Virus record (IMG/VR): IMGVR_UViG_3300024359_000050
Coordinates: 1 to 20,169 of that record
Reading direction: 5' to 3' (one strand)
DNA from: a virus
DNA: 20,169 nt
The position numbers were made by a program, and so were the translations under genes. Below are positions 14,258-19,996 of this stretch, one piece after another (position 1 is the first letter of the stretch; each line of letters opens with the position of its first letter). The notes beneath the pieces were generated by a model, which saw only the letters and a list, made by a program, of their open reading frames with translations, was not told where the DNA came from and did no database searches.

Positions 14258-14496
14258 TGAGTAATATGATAGCATTAAACAAGAAGCACCAAGCAATAGT
14301 AAACAAAGCAGTGTACTGGTTAATCCAGCATAACGAGGCAGATAGACAGCGTAACATTGCTGACAGTGCTGGTAACGAAAAGAACTACAAGTACTGGGAC
14401 AAAAGATGTCAGAAGACATTTGACAAGTACGAAGAATATACCAGTGAACTACCAGCAAGAGAGGTAAAACAAATCGAGAAATCAGAATTATATTAA
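14257..14496 (+). CDS. 79-residue early phage protein of unknown function
   Basis: A small hydrophilic helical protein: ALNKKHQAIVNKAVYWLIQH then NEADRQRNIADSAGNEKNYK, ending LPAREVKQIEKSELY. The closing LPxREVKxIEKxxxY pattern resembles small proteins of marine myo- and podophages known to me only as hypothetical. Coupled to the preceding gene by a TAATG overlap and followed after 19 bases by the next gene. Likely an early host-interaction or regulatory protein, judged by position only. Confidence 0.62.
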   Translation: MSNMIALNKKHQAIVNKAVYWLIQHNEADRQRNIADSAGNEKNYKYWDKRCQKTFDKYEEYTSELPAREVKQIEKSELY

Positions 14497-14515
14497 TCAA
14501 TTAAAAACTACAATT

Positions 14516-15040
14516 ATGAGCAATTTAAACAAAGCACCAAGAACGTGTATTATTACTGGAGCAGGAATGTATGAAGGTTTCCTTCTTCACAATGGAGAGA
14601 CCATTAAAGAAGAGTCAAGTCTATTACTATGGCTAAAGGAAAACCACAAAGAAGAGTATATTAATTATGATTTTAAAAATGACAAAGAAGTGTGGTATTC
14701 TGATGAATTTATCTTAGAAGATGCACACGAGCAGGAGCTGTACATATGGACAGAATGGTATGACGAGTATGACGAAGCAGAAGAGAAGAAAGATGCTGCA
14801 GCTGACCAAATAACTAACTTCATGTACTTTGCGTATAACTTTCCAGCAGGCTGGATACAAAAAGCTTTTGGAGAGGGTACGTCACTGGCTAATCATATAG
14901 AGGCTAAATGGCAGAACCTCAACAAGAGAAATGGTCATGGTGGAACTGCGAATGTATTTAATCTATTCATGGAGCTGTCAGAGGGCAATAGAGAGACTTT
15001 ATGTACGTGGGTAGCAGAGAACTATAGTTATAAGCTTTAG
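14516..15040 (+). CDS. acidic 174-residue early protein of unknown function
   Basis: The protein begins MSNLNKAPRTCIITGAGMYE and is followed by an acidic central part, DAHEQELYIWTEWYDEYDEA with EEKKDAAADQ after it (about residues 71-100). The C-terminal half (FMYFAYNFPAGWIQKAFGEG, then HIEAKWQNLNKRNGHGGTAN, then LFMELSEGNRETLCTWVAENY) looks like a compact helical domain with conserved Trp residues. Strong acidity and early position suggest a DNA-mimic such as an anti-restriction protein, but I do not see the ArdA signature and do not assign it. The start is preceded by AAAACTACAATT, the same leader as the lipoprotein gene. Confidence 0.72.
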   Translation: MSNLNKAPRTCIITGAGMYEGFLLHNGETIKEESSLLLWLKENHKEEYINYDFKNDKEVWYSDEFILEDAHEQELYIWTEWYDEYDEAEEKKDAAADQITNFMYFAYNFPAGWIQKAFGEGTSLANHIEAKWQNLNKRNGHGGTANVFNLFMELSEGNRETLCTWVAENYSYKL

Positions 15041-15057
15041 CACACGCTGTTCGACTA

Positions 15058-15097
15058 ACTGGAATGGTTGTAAGCAAGGTTCGATTCCTTCTCCAGT
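15058..15097 (+). ncRNA. tRNA-like minihelix 1 (acceptor-like stem plus T-arm)
   Basis: ACTGGA (15058-15063) pairs fully with TCCAGT (15092-15097). An 11-base linker (ATGGTTGTAAG) leads to the T-arm: CAAGG (15075-15079), loop TTCGATT (15080-15086), CCTTC (15087-15091), with four of five pairs formed. The next base is A, then TCA, one base off the ACCA end of a tRNA. D-arm and anticodon arm are missing. It sits between the acidic gene and the lipoprotein gene, and a second copy with different stems lies at 16612-16651. Confidence 0.6.
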
Positions 15098-15102
15098 ATC
15101 AA

Positions 15103-15116
15103 TGCCAATATTGGCA
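15103..15116. promoter_or_regulatory. 14-bp perfect palindrome TGCCAATATTGGCA
   Basis: TGCCAAT (15103-15109) is the exact reverse complement of ATTGGCA (15110-15116), with no spacer. It starts 5 bases after the tRNA-like element and 20 bases before the lipoprotein start. It could be a dimer-binding operator or, as RNA, a processing or dimerisation site. Confidence 0.5.
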
Positions 15117-15135
15117 GATATTTAAAACTACAATT

Positions 15136-15303
15136 ATGAAGAAAATTTTAATGTTTGTGATGTGTATGCTTATAGCTACACCCACGTTAACGAGCTGTGC
15201 ATCATCACGAGGATGCAAGACCTCTAAAGCCAAAAAAAAATGGGCAAAGAACAACTACTGGAAGTCTAACAAAAAACACAAGAAATCAAAATGGGGAAGA
15301 TAG
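15136..15303 (+). CDS. small lipoprotein, early expressed
   Basis: I choose ATG 15136, not the upstream frame opening at 15064, because AAAACTACAATT precedes it and the product then begins with a signal peptide: MKKILMFVMCMLIATPTLTS then Cys21. LTSC is a lipobox, so the mature part would be a lipid-anchored, strongly basic 35-residue peptide (SRGCKTSKAKKKWAKNNYWK and more). Small phage lipoproteins made early often block superinfection or receptor function (e.g. T5 Llp); that role is inference. The end overlaps the next gene by 13 bases. Confidence 0.72.
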   Translation: MKKILMFVMCMLIATPTLTSCASSRGCKTSKAKKKWAKNNYWKSNKKHKKSKWGR

Positions 15304-15542
15304 ATAAATTCAATCAAGTATGGGAAGATGTCATGAGCATCGCAACCGAAGAAGAAATGCGATTAGTGTGCAACATCAATGGCACAAGTATAGAGTCATT
15401 AGAGTCTATTATTTATGTGCGTACAACCTACAGGAGTTATGACCAGTGGATGGAAATGGAAGGATGTGAAGAGCCAAAATCAAATGTGATTGCTGGAGTA
15501 GATTTCAGTGATAGTATTAACCAGTTAAACAATCTTTTATGA
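15291..15542 (+). CDS. 83-residue acidic protein of unknown function
   Basis: A soluble, acidic protein: MGKIDKFNQVWEDVMSIATE then EEMRLVCNINGTSIESLESI, ending GVDFSDSINQLNNLL. The N-terminal part is probably two helices; the middle has aromatic residues (YVRTTYRSYDQW). It overlaps the lipoprotein gene by 13 bases in another frame and its own stop overlaps the next start (ATGA). No family recognised. Confidence 0.65.
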   Translation: MGKIDKFNQVWEDVMSIATEEEMRLVCNINGTSIESLESIIYVRTTYRSYDQWMEMEGCEEPKSNVIAGVDFSDSINQLNNLL

Positions 15543-15763
15543 GCATTTGGAATGACGAAATATTCACTTACAAAGTGGATGACATAGAGCTTGATGTATA
15601 CTATGAGTATGCACACGCTGAACCTCAGACTCACGACTATTGTGGTAGTCCAGCTGAGATAAGTATTACATCTATCACGCACTGTGGAGTATGCATATGG
15701 GACATGATTTCACAAAATACAATTGATGATATTGAGCAAGCTATAACAGAGAGCAAAGAGTAA
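15539..15763 (+). CDS. 74-residue acidic phage protein
   Basis: The sequence pattern YKVDDIELDVYYEYAHAEPQ, then GSPAEISITSITHCGVCIWD (about 37-56), then IDDIEQAITESKE matches a general type I know from many phages: a beta strand with YxY, a G(S/W)PxExxI segment, 'I-x-x-x-G-V-x-I-x-D' and a closing 'IxxIExxI' helix. Function of that type is unknown. It is the last gene before a strong terminator and is coupled to the previous gene by an ATGA overlap. Confidence 0.65.
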   Translation: MSIWNDEIFTYKVDDIELDVYYEYAHAEPQTHDYCGSPAEISITSITHCGVCIWDMISQNTIDDIEQAITESKE

Positions 15764-15789
15764 AATCCACAGATCCCTAAACACCCCTA

Positions 15790-15817
15790 CCTCACTTCCA
15801 AAACGGAGTGGGGTTTT
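15790..15817 (+). terminator. rho-independent terminator after the first early gene group
   Basis: CCTCACTTCC (15790-15799) pairs with GGAGTGGGG (15805-15813) around AAAAC, with one bulged T and one T-G pair, followed by TTTT. It ends the group 14114-15763. The 18 bases from 15810 (GGGGTTTT to GTACAA) recur almost unchanged at a second terminator, 17650-17667. Confidence 0.75.
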
Positions 15818-15858
15818 GGTGGTACAAGGCAATAATGCCATAACTTAAATTTAATACA

Positions 15859-16092
15859 ATGAGCAGTTATCAAGAAACACAAAAAGACAGAGATTTCAAC
15901 AGAATCACTGAATTAATGGGAGACTATTTAGAGTCTCAAAAGAAAGTAAAATCATTACGTAAAGACTTAAATGAAGTCAGAGCTGCAGTCAAAGGAATAC
16001 TGGACTGGAGTCAAAGAATAGGTAGTGATGAGATTTATGAGCTGAATCAAATAGTGACTTTTATTAATCGTAGTGCAATCAAAAACAAGTAA
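15859..16092 (+). CDS. 77-residue helical protein of unknown function
   Basis: A hydrophilic, probably coiled-coil protein: ITELMGDYLESQKKVKSLRK then DLNEVRAAVKGILDWSQRIG (about 16-55). Heptad-like spacing of L, V and I is visible in the first part. There are no Cys. It is the first gene after the terminator at 15790-15817, with leader CATAACTTAAATTTAATACA, which partly matches the leader of the 16686 gene. No promoter with a good -7 box is seen before it, so read-through may supply it. Confidence 0.62.
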   Translation: MSSYQETQKDRDFNRITELMGDYLESQKKVKSLRKDLNEVRAAVKGILDWSQRIGSDEIYELNQIVTFINRSAIKNK

Positions 16093-16095
16093 GCT

Positions 16096-16230
16096 ATGAA
16101 AGATAAAAAACCAAGACAGTATCGTTCAAGACAAGGACGTTCTGATAGAAAATACAGCGACAGCATGATTGCAATATTTATTGGAATCTTAGGAGTAGTA
16201 ATATCATTAATAATATTCAAATTAACTTAA
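16096..16230 (+). CDS. 44-residue single-pass membrane protein
   Basis: ATG 16096 to TAA 16230. The first 20 residues are basic (MKDKKPRQYRSRQGRSDRKY), followed by one membrane helix (MIAIFIGILGVVISLIIF, about 24-41) and a short end (KLT). By the positive-inside rule the N-terminus stays in the cytoplasm. Such small early phage proteins can act on host membrane enzymes or in superinfection exclusion; no specific target can be named. It begins 3 bases after the stop of the preceding gene. Confidence 0.6.
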   Translation: MKDKKPRQYRSRQGRSDRKYSDSMIAIFIGILGVVISLIIFKLT

Positions 16231-16240
16231 ATAAATAGAC

Positions 16241-16606
16241 ATGGGATACAGTACAGATTTTAGAGGCAGTTTAAATTTTGATAAACCATTAACAAAGGAC
16301 ATGGTTGAGACATACGAAAAGTTTGCTAATCAGCGACACGAGGATGGCTACCAGCCAAACGGAAAGCCATCAATATGGCTGCAGTGGGAGATTATAGAGC
16401 AGAACGGAGAATATCGCTTAGAATGGGATGGTGGAGAAAAATTCTACGAGTACGTAAAGTGGTTAGAGTACGTAATCAAGTACATCTTCAAAGGATGGGG
16501 ATTGAAACTGACTGGAGAGATTGAATGGAGAGGAGAAGAGTGGGGAGACACAGGTACTATTGTTGTAGAGGACAATAATATTACAGTGATGCTACCAGCA
16601 GAATAA
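16241..16606 (+). CDS. conserved phage protein, MGYSTDF type
   Basis: A 121-residue acidic protein. MGYSTDFRGSLNFDKPL opens it, PSIWLQWEII lies near residue 43, WDGGEKFYEYVKWLEYVIKY near 62 and GEIEWRGEEWGDTGTIVVED near 92. From memory, proteins with this same order (MGYxTDFxG, P-S-x-W-C/L-QW, EWDGGEKFYxYxxWLxYLI, GxVxWxGE) are widespread in phages of many hosts and usually lie among early genes. Their function is unknown. The start lies 10 bases after the membrane-protein stop; minihelix 2 begins 5 bases after its own stop. Confidence 0.75.
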   Translation: MGYSTDFRGSLNFDKPLTKDMVETYEKFANQRHEDGYQPNGKPSIWLQWEIIEQNGEYRLEWDGGEKFYEYVKWLEYVIKYIFKGWGLKLTGEIEWRGEEWGDTGTIVVEDNNITVMLPAE

Positions 16607-16611
16607 TTAAA

Positions 16612-16651
16612 GAATAGCATGGTGCTTGGGAGGTTCGATTCCTCCCTATTC
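16612..16651 (+). ncRNA. tRNA-like minihelix 2 (acceptor-like stem plus T-arm)
   Basis: GAATAG (16612-16617) pairs fully with CTATTC (16646-16651). The linker is again 11 bases (CATGGTGCTTG). The T-arm is perfect: GGAGG (16629-16633), loop TTCGATT (16634-16640), CCTCC (16641-16645). The following bases are A, then CGA. Architecture and sizes equal those of the element at 15058-15097 while the stems differ, so pairing is kept by compensating changes. It lies between two early genes. Confidence 0.65.
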
Positions 16652-16685
16652 ACGACATAAGTCACATAACTTAAATTAAATAAAA

Positions 16686-17288
16686 ATGGCAAACAATTGT
16701 TGGAATTACGTAACGTTTAATGGAAACGCTGCTGCATTAAAAAAACTAAGAAACAAGTTCAAGGAGTATGATAAAACCAATTACTTCGTAGAGTTTGGAG
16801 ACTTCGTACTGGACAAGGGTAAGATTGGAGTTACTCAAGAGGAGCTTGCAAAAAAGTATAAAGATTTTTACCACTACGGAACACGCTGGTGGGACTTCGA
16901 CTTAGATGATTATCCATGTGATGATGAGGAAACTTTCACTGTTGCTGGAGACAGTGCATGGAGTCCACCAGTAACATTAGTTGAAGAGATATGTAAGCAC
17001 TACAGCTTGACAGCTGAGATGGAATATGAAGAGTGTGGAGAGGATTTTGCTGGTACAGTTAAATTCAATCATACTGGAACAGTAGAACATCAAGAAATGA
17101 CTTATCATGAGTACAGATACCATGATTGTGTTCATTCTTGGATGGAAAATCTGCAATACAATTTCGAGGATGAAACCGACAGAGAGGAGTTAGAACACGC
17201 TATGAAAGAGCATGATTATGCAGAGGAAAGACACATAAAAGAATTCATAGATATGGTGTTAGAAACTAATTCTGTTGTTAATTCGTAA
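16686..17288 (+). CDS. YubB/Api92-like protein with ferredoxin-like fold
   Basis: A 200-residue acidic protein. It opens MANNCWNYVTFNGNAAALKK, has HYGTRWWDFDLDDYP at about 63-77 and AGDSAWSPPVTLVEEICKHY at about 87-106, then AEMEYEECGEDFAGTVKF. The order 'MANxCxNxV...G', 'GTRW', 'WSPP' and 'ECGxDFAG' is that of Api92/YubB-like (DUF1281) proteins of phages and plasmids, whose function is not known. The C-terminal 70 residues are acidic and helical and look less conserved. It starts after a leader ATAACTTAAATT shared with the 15859 gene and ends the second early gene group. Confidence 0.75.
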   Translation: MANNCWNYVTFNGNAAALKKLRNKFKEYDKTNYFVEFGDFVLDKGKIGVTQEELAKKYKDFYHYGTRWWDFDLDDYPCDDEETFTVAGDSAWSPPVTLVEEICKHYSLTAEMEYEECGEDFAGTVKFNHTGTVEHQEMTYHEYRYHDCVHSWMENLQYNFEDETDREELEHAMKEHDYAEERHIKEFIDMVLETNSVVNS

Positions 17289-17301
17289 CAAGCGTTTTTT
17301 G

Positions 17302-17344
17302 GGTACGGCATCATATCTTTTTAGGTATGGTGTCATATCTTTTT
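17302..17344 (+). repeat. two 21-base direct repeats (GGTAyGGyrTCATATCTTTTT)
   Basis: Copies at 17302-17322 and 17324-17344 differ at three of 21 positions, all transitions. TTTTTGG at the left (17296-17302) and CCAAAAA at the right (17345-17351) are inverted copies flanking the pair. It lies between the YubB-like gene and a TACCTTTAC box, so a binding site for a regulator or a transcript end is plausible. Confidence 0.65.
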
Positions 17345-17378
17345 CCAAAAACATAGTGGAGTTATAACATATTTATAG

Positions 17379-17386
17379 TACCTTTA
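17379..17386 (+). promoter_or_regulatory. candidate -7 promoter box (TACCTTTA) for the replication block
   Basis: TACCTTTAC (17379-17387) matches the Bacteroidota -7 form TAnnTTTG except for the last base and ends 32 bases before ATG 17419. No clear -33 TTG is seen. The tandem repeats at 17302-17344 lie just upstream. Confidence 0.45.
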
Positions 17387-17418
17387 CAAACCAAGTATAA
17401 TTAAAATTTAATCAAATT

Positions 17419-17592
17419 ATGAGCATATTACAAAAACTTTTCGAGTCGTTTGACCCAAGCGACCCTATCACAAGAAACAACGCTATCCACATGGCTATGT
17501 GTCACAATATAATAAACAATGTTGATGACGAAGAAAACACAATCGATGTTGAGCATGAAGAAGTAGAAGATGATTACCCACTGGGAATATAG
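17419..17592 (+). CDS. 57-residue acidic protein
   Basis: ATG 17419 to TAG 17592. The N-terminal half (MSILQKLFESFDPSDPITRN) is amphipathic; the C-terminal half is a run of acidic residues (NVDDEENTIDVEHEEVEDDY) ending PLGI. The leader AAATTTAATCAAATT before ATG fits other genes here, and a -7 box lies upstream. No family recognised. The acidic tail could mimic DNA or bind a basic partner. A terminator follows after 39 bases, so it is a one-gene unit. Confidence 0.6.
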   Translation: MSILQKLFESFDPSDPITRNNAIHMAMCHNIINNVDDEENTIDVEHEEVEDDYPLGI

Positions 17593-17631
17593 TTAGCCAT
17601 TAATCTGAATTGTAGTTGATTCAAGCAATCG

Positions 17632-17658
17632 CCTCCATGTTTACGCATGGGGGTTTTT
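17632..17658 (+). terminator. rho-independent terminator after the 57-residue gene
   Basis: CCTCCATG (17632-17639) pairs with CATGGGGG (17646-17653), with one T-G pair and a 6-base loop, followed by TTTTT. The end of the hairpin and the following bases (17650-17667) nearly repeat those at 15810-15827. Confidence 0.8.
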
Positions 17659-17679
17659 GTGGTACAAAACATAACGAAA

Positions 17680-17931
17680 ATGGATATAAACAAAAAATAC
17701 TGGACCACCACCAGCTCTGACCAAGGGAAGGTTGAAACGCCATCGTACTACGATGGTAAAAATAATTACAAAGCTATAGACGTAGTGACCAATTTTGATT
17801 TAAATTACAACCTTGGAACTGCATGTACTTATATCTTGAGAGCATACAAAAAGCACGAGTCTCCAAACGAGGATATTCAGAAAGCTATAGATCACTTAAA
17901 TTTTGAATTAAACAAACTAAAAAACCAATAG
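17680..17931 (+). CDS. DUF3310-like small protein (SaV-like)
   Basis: The frame opens at ATG 17647, but that codon lies in the terminator stem; I choose ATG 17680, preceded by ATAACGAAA. The 83-residue product has SYYDGKNNYKAIDVVTNFDL, then NYNLGTACTYILRAYKKHES, then DIQKAIDHLNFELNKL. The pattern 'HYxxxxxAIDVIxxxxLxFxLGNAxKYIxRAxKK...EDLxKAxxYLxxEL' is that of DUF3310 proteins, common in phage replication regions, function unproven (a link to nucleotide metabolism has been suggested for related folds). The stop directly abuts the next start. Confidence 0.75.
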   Translation: MDINKKYWTTTSSDQGKVETPSYYDGKNNYKAIDVVTNFDLNYNLGTACTYILRAYKKHESPNEDIQKAIDHLNFELNKLKNQ

Positions 17932-18225
17932 ATGAAGAGAGACATATTTGATGTTTATGCTACAGCAATAGCTAAAAAATTTCATATCACATTAGATGAT
18001 ATGTTTACAAAAAACAGAAGACGAGACATTGTAGATGCAAGGCAGCTGCTTTATTATTTATGTATGGAGAGACCTATTAGAGTTTCCTACATAAAAAGAT
18101 TTATGGAAGAGAACGGACATGCCGTGACGCACTCCAATATTCTTTACAGCTACAAGAAAGCTAAAGAGTTGATTGATGGGGATGCTGACTTTCAAAACTT
18201 TATAACAGAAATATTAAAAAAGTAA
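17932..18225 (+). CDS. stand-alone DnaA domain IV-like DNA-binding protein
   Basis: A 97-residue basic protein resembling only the C-terminal DNA-binding domain of DnaA. FDVYATAIAKKFHITLDDMF (6-25) matches the first helices; RRRDIVDARQLLYYLCME (29-46) matches the 'R-x-x-x-I-x-x-A-R-Q-x-x-M-Y-L' segment; GHAVTHSNILYSYKKAKELI (62-81) matches the 'RDHSTVLHAxxKI' recognition helix, with divergent basic residues. There is no AAA+ domain. Such proteins may direct replication initiation at phage sequences, or counter host DnaA; both are inference. It follows the DUF3310-like gene without a gap and precedes the next gene by one base. Confidence 0.72.
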   Translation: MKRDIFDVYATAIAKKFHITLDDMFTKNRRRDIVDARQLLYYLCMERPIRVSYIKRFMEENGHAVTHSNILYSYKKAKELIDGDADFQNFITEILKK

Positions 18226-18226
18226 A

Positions 18227-18625
18227 ATGTACAGTCTTAAAGAAATATTACATCAAGCATCTGAACAGAATCAGGCAGTTATAAGTGACCAGCCTGTAGG
18301 TTTTAATGTTATAAAAAGAGGTGTGAAGATTCAAAAATTTAGTGACCGAATCGAAATACTAAATACTGGTAAAGGAGGTTCGTATTATAAAGAGTGTACA
18401 CCAATAGAATATTCTTATTTCTATGAAAATGGTTGGAACGTGGGCTGTGTAAAATTAGGCATATCAAACTGTCTGCACAAGCTGGACCTTATTGAAACAA
18501 AAATCAAGAATGAAGTGAACACACGGAAAAACGATAAGCATATTAAGAACTTAAAAAATAGAAGAGAAGTAGCTTTGAATAAGTATGCAGAGCTGCAGTT
18601 AAAATTAAAATCAATTATTAATTAA
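18227..18625 (+). CDS. 132-residue protein with C-terminal coiled coil
   Basis: Unrecognised protein. The N-terminal 75 residues (MYSLKEILHQASEQNQAVIS ... KIQKFSDRIEILNTGKGGSY) suggest a small alpha/beta domain with a YKECTPIEYSYFYENGWNVG stretch. Residues about 80-132 are strongly charged and helical (HKLDLIETKIKNEVNTRKND to KYAELQLKLKSIIN), likely a coiled coil for dimerisation. Placed between the DnaA-like and annealing-protein genes, it may be a replication accessory protein. The stop TAA is followed 11 bases later by the next start. Confidence 0.65.
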   Translation: MYSLKEILHQASEQNQAVISDQPVGFNVIKRGVKIQKFSDRIEILNTGKGGSYYKECTPIEYSYFYENGWNVGCVKLGISNCLHKLDLIETKIKNEVNTRKNDKHIKNLKNRREVALNKYAELQLKLKSIIN

Positions 18626-18636
18626 ATTAAAATCAA

Positions 18637-19263
18637 ATGAGTACAAAACAAAGTTATTTTGAAAAGCTTGTTGCAGTTAATGTAAAGAGCAAGGTAGAAA
18701 AAAAAGGTAACCTCGATTACCTATCATGGGCAAATGCGTGGGCATACCTAAAATTAGAGCATTCCGATGCACAAAGAAATGTATACGAATCTCCTGAGAC
18801 TGGATTAAACTGGTTCACTGATGGCGTTACAGGATATGTAAAGGTTGGAATAGTAGTCAACAGTATTGAACATATTGATTATCTTCCAATTAAAGATTTC
18901 AGAAACAAGTCTATTACAGTTGACAAGATTACATCTATGGACGTTAACACAGCTATTCAAAGAGCAACAGCAAAAGCAATTGCTATGCATGGACTTGGAT
19001 TAAGTTTGTATGCTGGAGAGGACCTATTAGAAACTACAGGACAGGATATTGCAAAAGCACCAGTAAAAGCCAGTGCCAGTGATAAAAAAACTGTAACTAC
19101 ATACGAGCTTAACATTGGAGATACAAACTGGAGCAAGGTGCTGACTTATGTTTCTAAAAACAAAGAGTTAGGATTGGCTACGATAGTAAAGAATCTTGAG
19201 ACCAAGTATAAGATTAGTGCCAAGGTTAAGACTGAAATCAAAAAAAATATAAAGAATGACTAA
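18637..19263 (+). CDS. single-strand annealing protein, Sak3/DUF1071 type
   Basis: A 208-residue recombinase-like protein. The DUF1071 signature is clear: LDYLSWANAWAYLK (26-39), NWFTDGVTGYVKVGIVVNSI (58-77), EHIDYLPIKDFRNKSI (78-93) and MDVNTAIQRATAKAIAMHGL (101-120) with GLSLYAGEDL after it. This family belongs to the Rad52-like annealing superfamily (Sak3) that pairs complementary single strands in phage recombination. The C-terminal 60 residues are a variable basic part, perhaps for protein contacts. Its end overlaps the start of the adjacent nuclease gene by 8 bases, the usual nuclease-plus-annealer partnership. Confidence 0.87.
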   Translation: MSTKQSYFEKLVAVNVKSKVEKKGNLDYLSWANAWAYLKLEHSDAQRNVYESPETGLNWFTDGVTGYVKVGIVVNSIEHIDYLPIKDFRNKSITVDKITSMDVNTAIQRATAKAIAMHGLGLSLYAGEDLLETTGQDIAKAPVKASASDKKTVTTYELNIGDTNWSKVLTYVSKNKELGLATIVKNLETKYKISAKVKTEIKKNIKND

Positions 19264-19996
19264 AGCAGATATACTCAAGGCTCTTGAGGATGACAGCAAA
19301 TACTATGGAGAGTTCGGACAACAATACCTGTCCAACTCTGATATAGGTAAGCTGCTCAAGAATCCTACGCAATTTAGAGTTAGCTCTGAATTTACAAAGC
19401 CCATGTTAGAGGGCAGATACTTCCATACTAAAATCTTAGAGCCACACAAGTTAGATGACTTTCAGGTTGTTGATGTAGCGTCACGTAACACTGTGCGTTA
19501 TAAAGAGAAGGAAGCTGAAGTCGGAGAAATGCTTTTACTTAAAAAAGAGAAAGAGCATCTTGATTTCCTGTGTACTAAAATGACATCTAACATGGAGATG
19601 TGTGACCTCATCTATGAGGAAGGAAATCAGTTTGAAGTTCCTGAGATTCAAAAAATAATGAATTTAGATTGGAAAGGAAAAGCTGATATTATAAACAACG
19701 GCAGCGAGTTAATTATTGACATTAAAACAAGTTCTGATATTGATAAATTTATGTACAGTGCAAAGACTTATAATTATGACAGTCAAGCTTACATTTATCA
19801 GAGACTATTCAATAAGCCCCTTGTATTTTTTGTTATTGACAAGAGAACTGGAAGACTCGGTATTTTTGATTGTTCTTCTACTTTTTTAAGTGGTGGACAG
19901 GAAAAGGTAGAAAGAGCTGTTGAAGTTTACACTAAATTTTTTAGCAATGAATCAACTGAAGACATCAATGCGTACATACATAGACAGACTCTGTAG
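19256..19996 (+). CDS. PD-(D/E)XK exonuclease, RecE-like (DUF3799/PDDEXK_1)
   Basis: A 246-residue nuclease. SNSDIGKLLKNPTQF (26-40) is the usual N-terminal helix, GRYFHTKIL (53-61) holds the conserved His57, WKGKADII (139-146) the first acidic metal ligand Asp144, IIDIKTS (153-159) the Asp155-x-Lys157 core, and YDSQAYIY (174-181) the Gln-x-x-x-Tyr motif. All catalytic residues expected for a RecE-type 5'-3' exonuclease are present. It would resect double-strand ends to give 3' single strands for the Sak3-like partner immediately upstream, supporting recombination-dependent replication. The frame overlaps the next gene by 29 bases. Confidence 0.87.
   Translation: MTKADILKALEDDSKYYGEFGQQYLSNSDIGKLLKNPTQFRVSSEFTKPMLEGRYFHTKILEPHKLDDFQVVDVASRNTVRYKEKEAEVGEMLLLKKEKEHLDFLCTKMTSNMEMCDLIYEEGNQFEVPEIQKIMNLDWKGKADIINNGSELIIDIKTSSDIDKFMYSAKTYNYDSQAYIYQRLFNKPLVFFVIDKRTGRLGIFDCSSTFLSGGQEKVERAVEVYTKFFSNESTEDINAYIHRQTL

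Noticed and set aside
14222-14500. Minus-strand open frame opposite the early gene at 14257
   Set aside because: Direction is opposite to the tightly packed early operon, and the product is hydrophobic low-complexity sequence mirrored from a charged helical protein.
15041-15100. tRNA gene or phage attachment site (3' part of a tRNA gene)
   Set aside because: No D-arm or anticodon arm is found upstream, and the 5' strand of the acceptor-like stem lies only 11 bases before the T-arm, which neither a full tRNA nor an attP copy of a tRNA end would show. No integrase is visible in the window.
17647-17679. Longer start for the DUF3310-like gene
   Set aside because: The upstream ATG is part of the terminator hairpin, and the extra residues do not belong to the family pattern, which begins after residue 12 of the long form.
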